Assembly (NCBI GenBank): GCA_944372095.1
Contig: CALVYG010000013.1
Span: 1-35,885, forward strand
From: an uncultured Clostridia bacterium
GTDB taxonomy: Bacteria > Bacillota > Clostridia > Christensenellales > DTU072
DNA: 35,885 nucleotides
Direction: 5' to 3'
Shown here one piece after another: positions 1 to 7,642 of this stretch (positions are counted from its first letter, which is position 1; every line of letters starts with the position of its first letter). A model generated the notes under the pieces. The model worked only from the letters and a program-made list of their open reading frames with translations, was not told the origin of the DNA and made no database searches. Both the position numbers and the translations under genes were made by a program.

Positions 1-173
1 AGCAAAGATTTTCGGGAAAGGGGAGTCCGAGGGGGACAACCGATTTTTTCCAAAAGCGGTTTCCCCCTCGGATAACCAAATCCCCAAAAAATCTGAGGTT
101 TTCGGGAAGGGGGAGTTCGAGGGGGACAACCGATTTTTTCCAAAAGCGGTTTCCCCCTCGGATAATAAAAAAA
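1..173 (+). repeat. Composite hairpin repeat, locus 1 (right end of an element)
   Basis: Two tandem B-type hairpin units 90 bp apart: hairpins at 27-71 and 117-161. Each has 10-bp outer arms (CCGAGGGGGA with TCCCCCTCGG), a bulged C, a 5-bp inner stem (AACCG with CGGTT), and a TTTT/AAAA stem closed by TTCC. The second outer arm starts TCGAG, giving a T-G wobble pair. The right boundary GGATAATAAAAAA also ends locus 2 (27759-27771), so this is the 3' part of an element that begins before the window. No protein is supported here. Confidence 0.9.
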
Positions 174-183
174 CAACAAACCG

Positions 184-213
184 TTGACTATATAAAAGGG
201 AGAGATATATAAT
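184..213 (+). promoter_or_regulatory. Promoter of the SDR gene
   Basis: TTGACT at 184-189 and TATAAT at 208-213, separated by 18 bp, just beyond the repeat element. Transcription would start near 220, giving a leader of about 35 nt with AGGAG at 241-245. It is the only sigma-A-like pair seen before this gene. Confidence 0.7.
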
Positions 214-254
214 AATCAAAAAGCGGGAATATAAAAAAAGAGGAGAAAACAGTG

Positions 255-977
255 ATGCAAAAAACCGCATTGATAACGGGAATTACGGGCGGAATAGGCT
301 CTGCGCTTTTGCAAAAATTTACCGAAAACGGATATTTTGTAATCGGTCAGTTTTACAGAAATTACGAAAAAACGGAAAAATGGGAAAATACGAATTTTTG
401 CGGAAAAGCGCAATTTTTTCAATGTGATTTTTCCGATATAAACAATACGTTTTCTTTCGCGGAAAAAATTAACGGAACCTATCCCGAAATCGACTGTCTT
501 ATAAACAATGCGGGAATATCATATAACGGAGTTTTTCAAGATTCCGACAATGCCCTGCTGAACAGAATAACCGCGGTAAACCTTTTATCTCCCATGGTTC
601 TGACGCGGGAAATAATGAAAGGGATGATAAGCCGTAAAAAAGGGGTTATACTGAATATTTCTTCAATATGGGGAACATACGGAGGGAGCTGTGAAGTAGC
701 GTACTCTGCCACGAAAGGCGGTCTTGAATCTTTCACGAAAGCTCTTTCGCGCGAACTCGGTCCGTCGGGGATAAGGGTTAATTCTCTTTCCTGCGGATTT
801 ATAGATACGCCTATGAACTCACGGTTTGAAAAAAGCGACGTGGAAAATTTCTGTTCCTCTCTTTCTCTCGGCAGAACGGGTACGCCCGAAGAAATTGCGG
901 ACGCCGCTTATTTTCTGTGTTCCGAACAATCCTCTTATATTACCGGTCAGATTATAGGTATCGACGGCGGATTCTGA
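255..977 (+). CDS. ymfI: SDR oxidoreductase, probable EF-P 5-aminopentanone reductase (YmfI-like)
   Basis: Classical short-chain dehydrogenase of about 240 residues. The NAD(P)-binding glycine motif TGITGGIG lies at residues 8-15, NNAG near 84, the catalytic Ser in NISS near 137, and YSATK (Tyr150, Lys154) follows; the C-terminus is GIDGGF, as in FabG-type enzymes. The stretch SIWG...SCEVAYSA is typical of YmfI, the Bacillus enzyme that reduces 5-aminopentanone on elongation factor P, rather than of housekeeping FabG. In Bacillus, ymfI sits near M16 peptidase, cinA, recA and rny genes, and the same gene set occurs in this window. The ATG at 255 is preferred over the GTG at 252 because AGGAG at 241-245 is then 9 nt away. 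It appears monocistronic. FabG or another SDR remains possible; efp is not in the window. Confidence 0.66.
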   Translation: MQKTALITGITGGIGSALLQKFTENGYFVIGQFYRNYEKTEKWENTNFCGKAQFFQCDFSDINNTFSFAEKINGTYPEIDCLINNAGISYNGVFQDSDNALLNRITAVNLLSPMVLTREIMKGMISRKKGVILNISSIWGTYGGSCEVAYSATKGGLESFTKALSRELGPSGIRVNSLSCGFIDTPMNSRFEKSDVENFCSSLSLGRTGTPEEIADAAYFLCSEQSSYITGQIIGIDGGF

Positions 978-1046
978 TTTTCGGATTGACGTAATTTTTC
1001 TGAAAAATTGATACTTATCGGTTTCTTAAAATTTTCTTATCCTTCA

Positions 1047-1075
1047 TTGACACGCACGCGCGCGAAGGTTATAAT
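1047..1075 (+). promoter_or_regulatory. Consensus promoter directly abutting a start codon
   Basis: Perfect TTGACA (1047-1052) and TATAAT (1070-1075) with a 17-bp spacer. Only six bases separate the -10 box from the ATG at 1082, so transcription would start at or next to the ATG. A weaker candidate upstream, TTGACG (986-991)-18-GATACT (1010-1015), would give a longer leader but no Shine-Dalgarno. Confidence 0.85.
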
Positions 1076-1081
1076 ATCCGT

Positions 1082-2713
1082 ATGAAAAATTGTATTATCG
1101 GGTTAAAAACATTAAAAAAAGGATTTATTTTCCGTATACTTATGACGGCGGTTCTTCTTGCGTCTGTAATCACGGTTTTCTGTGCGTGCACTGATAACGG
1201 CGGTTCTTCATCGGTTTATACGAGAGAAGACACGGAAGACGGCGTTACTTATAAATATACTCTGACCGTAGACGAATCGAACAACACTTTTTCCATAATA
1301 CGTCAATCCGACCCTGAAATTACGTATTCAGGTACCTTTGTTTCAAAAAACGGATACTTTGTTCTCCAAAGCAAGAAAAACGGAACCGAATATGTGAAGA
1401 TACTCGGAAACACGTTTTCGTTCTTTACTCCCGATAATGCGGAAACAGACGAATGCGAACACGATTACGTCGAAGCGAAAGAAGTCAAGGGAACCTGCTC
1501 GTCGAAAGGATACATATTATATATATGTTCGATTTGCGGAGAGGAAAAGAAAGTGTCCACAAATTACGGCGAACATTCGTATACCGATATAAAATATACG
1601 AAAGGCAATTGTATGACAAAGGGGTATACGGTAAAGAAATGTACTTATTGCGGCGATGAAATAACCGTTTACGATAAAGAATACGGCGAACACGTTATGA
1701 GCGAGGAAGTACGCGTGGATTCGGGGTGTCTTAACTATGTGACTCTCAAAAGCCGCTGTACCGTATGCAACAAGTATTTTGAAGAAATTCCCACTTCCGA
1801 ATACGGTTCGCACAATTACGGCGAAAACGGCGTATGCACGTATTGCAATTATGATAAAACGGGGTTCTGCCATACTCATACGGACGGCGATAAAGACGGA
1901 TATTGCGACGATTGCGCCGCTTCTTCAGAAGTCTGTTCGGCGTACGATTCGGACGGGTTCTTCATTTCGGAAGACAAAGAAACTCTTTATTCAGGAGCGT
2001 ACCCGACAATTGAGGCAGATTTCTCCGTGGAAGAAATTCTGAACGGCGGTAAATTCGATTCTTCTACCGGTTATTACAGGTTCAATAACGCAAGCTATGC
2101 CGTTTCGGAAAAAAACGGCGTTAAAAAAGCCTTTTTGGTTACTCCCATAAAATGGTCGCGTTTTACGTTTAACGGCGAAGATTTTTATATCTGCGATTTC
2201 ATTATCGACAGAAACGTCTATCTCGATTCTACCGATATTGTCAAATTATCCTACGTTTCCGACAACAAAGTTATCTACGAATATTATAACGGAAACCATT
2301 ATACCGAAGGCGGCGATAACAATATAAAAGCCAACAATTGGGAAAACAGCGCGCTTTTTGAATTCGCGAACAATACGTTTTTATCTACCGCTTTTACCGA
2401 AAAACAAAAACTTATTTTAATCGAGCGTACCCGTTCTGCCGAGAGAAAGAGCGAAAAAATTTCAATTCCCGACGTTTCTTATATAGATTCGAACGGGGAT
2501 AATAAAACGGACAGCGCCGTTTTCAATCCTCAAAGAACGGCATATTCTGACTTTATATCTTCATCCGTATCGGACAAATCGAAAATATTTACGCTGTCTC
2601 CGTCCAAAGAAGCGGACAATAAAGTTATCTGTTCGTCGGGCAATATTGTTTCTGACGGAGTTATTGATTTCGAATACGGATTTGTTCCGGTAATAAAAAT
2701 TTCGGCAGATTAA
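1082..2713 (+). CDS. Putative secreted lipoprotein with repeated cysteine-pair motifs
   Basis: 543 residues of unknown function. A basic N-terminus (residues 1-20) and a hydrophobic segment (about 20-35) end in TVFCAC, a plausible though non-ideal lipobox with Cys36 or so lipidated, followed by a Ser/Gly-rich stretch. Residues about 125-255 hold three or four degenerate copies of a 40-45 residue motif: a His near an acidic residue, then Cys-x(n)-Gly-Tyr, then Cys-x2-Cys-Gly, as seen in many exported clostridial proteins. After it comes a Cys/His/Asp-rich linker (THTDGDKDGYCDDC) resembling a calcium- or metal-binding loop, then about 250 residues rich in Asn, Asp and Tyr with no domain I recognise. 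The paired cysteines suggest zinc binding or disulfides; that is inference. No Shine-Dalgarno precedes the ATG, which abuts a consensus promoter. The later ATG at 1142 would remove the basic part of the signal peptide. Confidence 0.72.
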   Translation: MKNCIIGLKTLKKGFIFRILMTAVLLASVITVFCACTDNGGSSSVYTREDTEDGVTYKYTLTVDESNNTFSIIRQSDPEITYSGTFVSKNGYFVLQSKKNGTEYVKILGNTFSFFTPDNAETDECEHDYVEAKEVKGTCSSKGYILYICSICGEEKKVSTNYGEHSYTDIKYTKGNCMTKGYTVKKCTYCGDEITVYDKEYGEHVMSEEVRVDSGCLNYVTLKSRCTVCNKYFEEIPTSEYGSHNYGENGVCTYCNYDKTGFCHTHTDGDKDGYCDDCAASSEVCSAYDSDGFFISEDKETLYSGAYPTIEADFSVEEILNGGKFDSSTGYYRFNNASYAVSEKNGVKKAFLVTPIKWSRFTFNGEDFYICDFIIDRNVYLDSTDIVKLSYVSDNKVIYEYYNGNHYTEGGDNNIKANNWENSALFEFANNTFLSTAFTEKQKLILIERTRSAERKSEKISIPDVSYIDSNGDNKTDSAVFNPQRTAYSDFISSSVSDKSKIFTLSPSKEADNKVICSSGNIVSDGVIDFEYGFVPVIKISAD

Positions 2714-2744
2714 AGAAATTCAAAACATTTTGAGAAAAAAAATA

Positions 2745-2765
2745 CCGCCCACTTTCTGTGGGCGG
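2745..2765. terminator. Bidirectional intrinsic terminator
   Basis: CCGCCCAC (2745-2752) pairs with GTGGGCGG (2758-2765) around a TTTCT loop. A-rich sequence lies to the left and T-rich to the right, so it has a U-tract in both directions and serves the converging lipoprotein gene (+) and rny (-). Confidence 0.9.
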
Positions 2766-2773
2766 TTGATTTT

Positions 2774-4369
2774 TTATTTTGCGTATTCGACGCTTCTCGT
2801 TTCTCTGATGACGTTGACTTTAATCTGTCCCGGATATTCGAGTTCCGATTCGAGTTTCTGAGCGATTTCTTTCGCCAGAAATACCGTTCTCGCGTCGTTT
2901 ACCTGGTCGGGTTTGACGATAACTCTTATCTCTCTCCCTGCCTGAATGGCGTATGACTGTTCTACGCCTGCGAACGAATTTGCCAAAGTTTCCAATTTTT
3001 CCAAACGTTTAATATAATTTTCAAGCGATTCTCTTCTTGCACCGGGTCTTGCGCCGCTTATAGCGTCCGCCGCCTGTACGAGTACGGCTTCTATGGTTTC
3101 GGCAGGCACGTCTCCGTGATGCGCGGCTATCGCATTGACTATATTCTCTTTTTCTTTATACTTTTTAGCTAGGTCTACACCTATCTGAATATGAGTTCCT
3201 TCGTATTCGTGGTCAACCGCTTTTCCTATATCGTGCAGCAACCCCGCTCTCTTTGCGGCTTTTATGTCCGCTCCGAGTTCCTGTGCCATCAGTCCGGCAA
3301 GAAAACTTACTTCCAATGAATGATTCAGTACGTTCTGTCCGTAACTCGTACGGTATTTGAGTTTTCCGAGAAGTTTGATTATTTCGGGATGAACTCCGAA
3401 TATTCCTGCTTCGAATACGGCTTCTTCGCCTGCTTCTTTTATCTGTGCTTCGATTTCCTTACGCACTCTTTCGGCTACTTCCTCTATTCTTCCGGGATGT
3501 ATTCTTCCGTCGCTTACGAGTTTCTGCATAGTCTGTCTTGCGACTTCCCTTCTTACCGGGTCGAATCCGGTCAGAGTTACGACGTCGGGCGTATCGTCTA
3601 TTATTACGTCAACTCCCGTAACAGATTCGAACGCTTTTATGTTACGTCCTACCCTTCCGATTATTCTTCCTTTCATTTCTTCGCTCGGAAGTTCCACAAC
3701 GCTGACTGTTGTTTCCGCTGCATGGTCAACGGCGCATCTCTGTATTGCAAGGCCTATTATGTTCTTTGCTTTTTTCTCGCCTTCTTCCTTTGCTTTCGCT
3801 TCTATATCCTTTATCAGTCCCGCAGCTTCTATTTTCGCCTCTTCCGTCATTTCGTTTACAAGAAGTTTTTTGGCGTCTTCTCTTGTCATTCCGGCTATTT
3901 TTTCTATTTCCGAAACTATATTCGCTCTCTGCTGTTCCAACTCGTTTTCTCTTATATCGAGTTCTCCGCGTTTATTTTCAAGTTCCTGTTTAGACCTTTC
4001 GAGCGCGTCGATTTTATTATCGAGTATCAATTCTTTTTTATCGAGAGCGTCTTCTTTCTGATTAAGCCTGTTTTCCGTTTTCTGAATTTCGATACGTCTT
4101 TGTTTGGATTCTTTTTCAAATTCGTTACGCAATCTTAATTGTTCTTCTTTGGCTTCGAGTAAAGCCTCCTTACGCATACCTTTCGCTTCCTGTCTGGCTT
4201 CTTCGAGGATTCTTTCCGCCTCTTTTTTTGAATTACCTATTCTTTTACGGGTAATTTCTTTATAAAGAAACAATCCTGCAACCGCACCTATAACGAGTCC
4301 GGCTATCGGAAGACAAACAAACAAAGCAGTCGCGGCAGCATCGGTTATTGCAACCAGATTGCTTAACAT
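2774..4369 (-). CDS. rny: Ribonuclease Y
   Basis: 531 residues, close to the usual 520. It is a membrane-anchored endoribonuclease that starts mRNA decay in Firmicutes. One N-terminal membrane helix (about residues 8-32) is followed by a long Glu/Lys-rich coiled coil (about 40-200), a KH RNA-binding domain (about 210-275) and an HD hydrolase domain with HDIGKA at about 370, where the metal-binding His-Asp pair lies. The KH signature reads IIGRVGRN where most family members have IIGREGRN. Start: AGGAGG lies 5 nt before the ATG. It is transcribed alone from a promoter at 4441-4469 with a leader of about 65 nt and ends at the bidirectional hairpin. Confidence 0.97.
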   Translation of the reverse strand: MLSNLVAITDAAATALFVCLPIAGLVIGAVAGLFLYKEITRKRIGNSKKEAERILEEARQEAKGMRKEALLEAKEEQLRLRNEFEKESKQRRIEIQKTENRLNQKEDALDKKELILDNKIDALERSKQELENKRGELDIRENELEQQRANIVSEIEKIAGMTREDAKKLLVNEMTEEAKIEAAGLIKDIEAKAKEEGEKKAKNIIGLAIQRCAVDHAAETTVSVVELPSEEMKGRIIGRVGRNIKAFESVTGVDVIIDDTPDVVTLTGFDPVRREVARQTMQKLVSDGRIHPGRIEEVAERVRKEIEAQIKEAGEEAVFEAGIFGVHPEIIKLLGKLKYRTSYGQNVLNHSLEVSFLAGLMAQELGADIKAAKRAGLLHDIGKAVDHEYEGTHIQIGVDLAKKYKEKENIVNAIAAHHGDVPAETIEAVLVQAADAISGARPGARRESLENYIKRLEKLETLANSFAGVEQSYAIQAGREIRVIVKPDQVNDARTVFLAKEIAQKLESELEYPGQIKVNVIRETRSVEYAK

Positions 4370-4440
4370 TCTTACCTCCTATTTATTATTTTTAAGTTTC
4401 ACGTCAAAAAAATCGTTCGCTAAAATATATTTGACACTTT

Positions 4441-4469
4441 ATTATACATATATTAAACCGTAAAGTCAA
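4441..4469 (-). promoter_or_regulatory. Promoter of rny
   Basis: On the minus strand TTGACT (complement of 4464-4469), 17 bp, TATAAT (complement of 4441-4446). The expected start near 4434 leaves a leader of about 65 nt with a strong AGGAGG. Confidence 0.78.
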
Positions 4470-5011
4470 TATGTAGGGCGTGTTTTAGCTTATATTATAC
4501 ATATAAAAGGTTATTTTAAGTATAATTATATAATTACACAAACCTTATTTATATTCTTGTCAGGTTTCCGGAATTTCAAACTTTACGTTATTATTTTACT
4601 TTATTTTTTATTTTTACAACTTATTCCTTTTAATAATATTTATCGATAATTATTGAAAATATAAAAAAATAGGTATTTATTTTTTGACAAAAAAATTTAT
4701 TTTCTTTATTTTTTTACAATCCTAAAAATTTCATATTTTTTACTTCAACAATAATATAATTGATTTTTACGGCATTTTTATACCTTATACGCAGTTCTTT
4801 TCTCTTTATTTATTATCCTTAATTGTATATAACAAACCATTATATTCCGATAAAAAATCTAAAAAAAAATTTATTTTTACAAGTTTTGCGACTATTTCAG
4901 AAAACCGTTGACTTCTTAATTTGCTATTCATCAAGGTTATGAACCCGTGTATAAAAATTTTATATATTGTTTAACGTGGAACATTTTGTAACTTTTGCTA
5001 CAAAAAAATAT
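4470..5011. other. Very AT-rich intergenic region without a recognisable gene
   Basis: About 540 bp that is overwhelmingly A and T, between the end of the 5012-6298 gene and the rny promoter, both on the minus strand. I see no supported coding region, tRNA, DnaA box or strong terminator. Weak signals are an inverted repeat TTTTGTA/TACAAAA at about 4985-5006 just past the upstream gene's stop, AAACCT/AGGTTT at about 4539-4567, and a chance-level TTGACA-17-TATTTT on the plus strand at about 4685-4713. Confidence 0.5.
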
Positions 5012-6298
5012 TTATTTGTTTTTACGCCTTTTTCTGTCTTTTCTGCGTTTTTTCTTCCTTTTCGTTTCTTCTTTTTTTATTATATTTATAGAAAAATTAC
5101 TGCTTACGTTTAACGCGCTTTCTTCCTTTCCGAATGAATATTCTCCGCTGTAAAGATAATATCCCGACAGTATGTTGAATTCGTTTATTACGTTTTTGTC
5201 TTTTATGATGTAATACCCGAAATCGTCGTTGCTTTCGGTAAGCGTGCTGTGGAATATCGTGCATCCCGGATATTCCTTTACTACCGTCTTCATTCCTTCT
5301 TTTATTTGAAGTATCTCTTTCTTCGTGAAATCTCCGTCAAAATATATTCCCGCGGCTCCTTCGTCAAGATATTTCCTTACCGTTACCAGATATTTCCTTA
5401 TGCTTTCTTCGCTTTCTAGTTTTACTTTACATTCTTCTTCCGTTATATATTCGTATTCGTCTTCGTTAAAATACCTTTTCGCAACGCTTTTTCCTATTAC
5501 TTTATCCAATGCGTATATTACGCCTAATTTGTTTCTTTCTCCCTTTACCACTTCGGGTTTTATAAGCGCCCGGTCGAATATTCTTTTTTCTATTATTATT
5601 CCGTCTATTTTAATTCCTTTTTCTTTGCAATATCCGGCAATTTCTTTTTCGTTGTACTTTTCCGTCCTTAAAAAACACGTCCCCGTATTGTATTTCTTTA
5701 TTTTAGGATTGTTTTTTTCCGTTGAATTTATCGCCGCGTATATGTTCTTTGCGTATATCAGCCTGAATTCAGGATTTTTCGTTCCCGTCGTTATATATAT
5801 GTTGTCTTTTATTTCGTAACTGTATTCGGTTATGTTTACGTTTTCGAAATAATACGTTTCCGATACGTAAAACGAAAGTTTTCTTTCCGGGTTTATTATC
5901 TGCGGTTTCTTACGCAGTAATTTTTCTCTGAAAGTTCTTTTTATTTCCTTCGCTTCGTATGTCGGAAGTCCGTATATCTTATAGTCTTTTCTCTTATATA
6001 ACGTAAAACACAATTCGTCGTATTCGTCGTCGCACTTTATTTCGAAATTCACCGTGTTTTCTTTCTGCGTAAGTTTAACTACCGCTTTGTTCCTTTCGGA
6101 TGAAAATTCTATTTCGTATCCGTCGTCGGTTTTATTTATCTTATGTTTATATAACGACGTTGAAGTTTTTACGTCGTTTTTTATTTTTTTGAGAACTATA
6201 AAAGGTATACTCTTACCGCTTTGAAATATCAGATTTTCTCCGTAGTAAAAATATACCTTATCATTGTAAGTCTTATATTGCAGTTCTTTTTTCTCCAA
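5012..6298 (-). CDS. Uncharacterised protein downstream of dnaN, possible divergent GH31-like barrel
   Basis: 428 residues with no signal peptide and no clear membrane segment. The N-terminal ~200 residues look beta-rich. Residues about 210-375 alternate beta strands and helices like a TIM barrel, including KGIKIDGIIIE near 230 and GAAGIYFDGDF near 318. These resemble, only faintly, the strand motifs of GH31 glycosidases (a YGLP segment near 113 fits too), but I cannot see a convincing pair of catalytic acids, so no activity is assigned. The C-terminus is a strongly basic Lys/Arg tail of about 20 residues that could bind nucleic acid or be disordered. The start is TTG, with GGAGA about 12 nt upstream. 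It follows dnaN by 37 bp on the same strand, where Firmicutes usually carry yaaA/recF, so it is probably cotranscribed with dnaN. A GH31 assignment is a guess. Confidence 0.6.
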   Translation of the reverse strand: MEKKELQYKTYNDKVYFYYGENLIFQSGKSIPFIVLKKIKNDVKTSTSLYKHKINKTDDGYEIEFSSERNKAVVKLTQKENTVNFEIKCDDEYDELCFTLYKRKDYKIYGLPTYEAKEIKRTFREKLLRKKPQIINPERKLSFYVSETYYFENVNITEYSYEIKDNIYITTGTKNPEFRLIYAKNIYAAINSTEKNNPKIKKYNTGTCFLRTEKYNEKEIAGYCKEKGIKIDGIIIEKRIFDRALIKPEVVKGERNKLGVIYALDKVIGKSVAKRYFNEDEYEYITEEECKVKLESEESIRKYLVTVRKYLDEGAAGIYFDGDFTKKEILQIKEGMKTVVKEYPGCTIFHSTLTESNDDFGYYIIKDKNVINEFNILSGYYLYSGEYSFGKEESALNVSSNFSINIIKKEETKRKKKRRKDRKRRKNK

Positions 6299-6335
6299 AA
6301 TAACGACTTTTCTCCGATTTATTTTATTTTATTTT

Positions 6336-7439
6336 TTATACCACCCTGACAGGCAATATTATACAACGGAACTCGTCTCCTTCCATTTTCTCAACCATTA
6401 TAGGTCTTGTTCCTCCGTCAAATTTTATTCTGACAAAATCTTCTTTTATTCTAGCTACCGCTTCCTGTAAATACTTGTTGTTCAGACAGATTTTCAAATC
6501 CTCTCCGCTTACGTTGCAGTCAATGTATTCGTCTATCTTTCCCTTTTCGCTTTCCGCCACTATGTTCATTACGTTTTGTTCTATGTTTATCATTACGGTA
6601 TTGTAATAATTCTCACGGCTTATTATGCCTGCTCTTACCAGGCATTCTTCAAGTTCGTCTTTCTTTACCGTTATTTCCGTTTTTACGGTTTTAGGTAAAT
6701 TGTTTTCGTATTTATAAAATTCCCCTTCTACCGTGGACGTTCTTATTTTCGTATGTCCCAAATCGAAAACAACGGTATTGTTATATCTGCTGACGGTTAC
6801 TTCTTCTTCGCTGTCCGAAAGTATTTTTATTATATCGCTTATCGTCTTTCCCAAAACAACGCTTTTGAAAATTCCTTTCTTCGATTCGGGTTTTTTCCTC
6901 GATATTCCCACTCTGAATCCGTCGAGACATACGGCTTCGAGAGATTCCCCTTTTACTTCTATATTACAGCTTTTAAGCAGTATTCTGTTGTCGTTAAGAG
7001 ATACGCAGAATATAGCTCTTTCAAAAAGTTCTTTCAGGTCCTTTTCTTTTATTTTTACGCTTACGTCGTCGTTATAACTTCCCAAATCGGGAAAGTTTAC
7101 TATTTCGTAATAATTTATTTCGCTCGAACTTTTTCCTATCTTGAAAACAATTTTGTTTTTTAATCCTTTTTCAATTTCAATTCTGTCGCGGTTGCTTATT
7201 TTGTTTGCGTAATCGGTGAATATTCTGCCGTTTACCACGAGTTCTCCTTCCGAAAGAACTTCCGCGGGGATTGTTTTTTCTATATAAAGTTCCTGATTGT
7301 ACGCGCTTAAAGTAAGTTCGTTATCGTGAGCGTTGAGTTTTATTCCTTCGAGTATCGGAATATTCTTATTTACCGCAAGAGCTTTGCTCACTATGTTGGC
7401 AGCGGTTGAAAGATTATTTCCGTCGCAGTAAAATTTCAT
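6336..7439 (-). CDS. dnaN: DNA polymerase III sliding clamp, beta subunit
   Basis: 367 residues, normal for the family. The beta clamp forms a ring on DNA and tethers the replicative polymerase and mismatch-repair proteins. The three-domain clamp pattern is present: an N-terminal MKFYCDGNNL strand, the NIPILEGIKL segment of domain 1, the CLDGFRVGISR motif near residue 170, and the hallmark C-terminal LPVRVV, which ends the ring-forming domain 3. Start: AGGAGG about 9 nt upstream of the ATG. It lies directly downstream of dnaA across the putative origin, in the standard dnaA-oriC-dnaN order, and is probably transcribed with the uncharacterised gene after it. Confidence 0.97.
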   Translation of the reverse strand: MKFYCDGNNLSTAANIVSKALAVNKNIPILEGIKLNAHDNELTLSAYNQELYIEKTIPAEVLSEGELVVNGRIFTDYANKISNRDRIEIEKGLKNKIVFKIGKSSSEINYYEIVNFPDLGSYNDDVSVKIKEKDLKELFERAIFCVSLNDNRILLKSCNIEVKGESLEAVCLDGFRVGISRKKPESKKGIFKSVVLGKTISDIIKILSDSEEEVTVSRYNNTVVFDLGHTKIRTSTVEGEFYKYENNLPKTVKTEITVKKDELEECLVRAGIISRENYYNTVMINIEQNVMNIVAESEKGKIDEYIDCNVSGEDLKICLNNKYLQEAVARIKEDFVRIKFDGGTRPIMVEKMEGDEFRCIILPVRVV

Positions 7440-7642
7440 TGTTTTCCAAGCCTCCTCTGTAATTAAAAATATATATTTTAAGGACTACTATTATTATTAT
7501 CTCTGTTGATAATGTAGATAACCCGAAATATCAACTTTTTATCGTCGGTTGAGAAAGAAAATACTTAAAAACCGACTTGTTTTATGTGGATAAATATCAA
7601 CATTTCATTAACACTTTATCCACAGAAAAACCGTTATCCACA
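7440..7642. other. oriC: Probable chromosomal origin of replication (oriC) with DnaA boxes
   Basis: Three exact DnaA boxes: TGTGGATAA at 7585-7593, TTATCCACA at 7616-7624 and TTATCCACA at 7634-7642. Two abutting one-mismatch boxes follow, TGTTGATAA (7504-7512) and TGTAGATAA (7513-7521). The box at 7634-7642 is made by the last three codons of dnaA, including its stop. AT-rich DNA at 7465-7500, with repeated ATT triplets, is the likely unwinding element and sits between the boxes and dnaN, the same order as in Bacillus. A 10-mer AAATATCAAC is repeated at 7526-7535 and 7592-7601. Confidence 0.88.

Noticed and set aside
993..1009. Terminator after the SDR gene (AATTTTTC/GAAAAATT)
   Set aside because: The loop is a single base, the stem is almost all A-T and no T-tract follows.
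3320..4138. 272-codon open frame antisense to rny
   Set aside because: It is the shadow of the coiled-coil coding region; the product is a low-complexity Phe/Tyr-rich sequence without a ribosome site.
4685..4713. Plus-strand promoter TTGACA-17-TATTTT in the AT-rich gap
   Set aside because: Such matches are expected by chance in this composition, and no gene or terminator follows.
7478..7503. DnaA-trio element in the ATT-repeat stretch of oriC
   Set aside because: Triplets of the right type occur, but on the strand running in the wrong direction relative to the adjacent boxes, so I kept only the AT-rich unwinding call.
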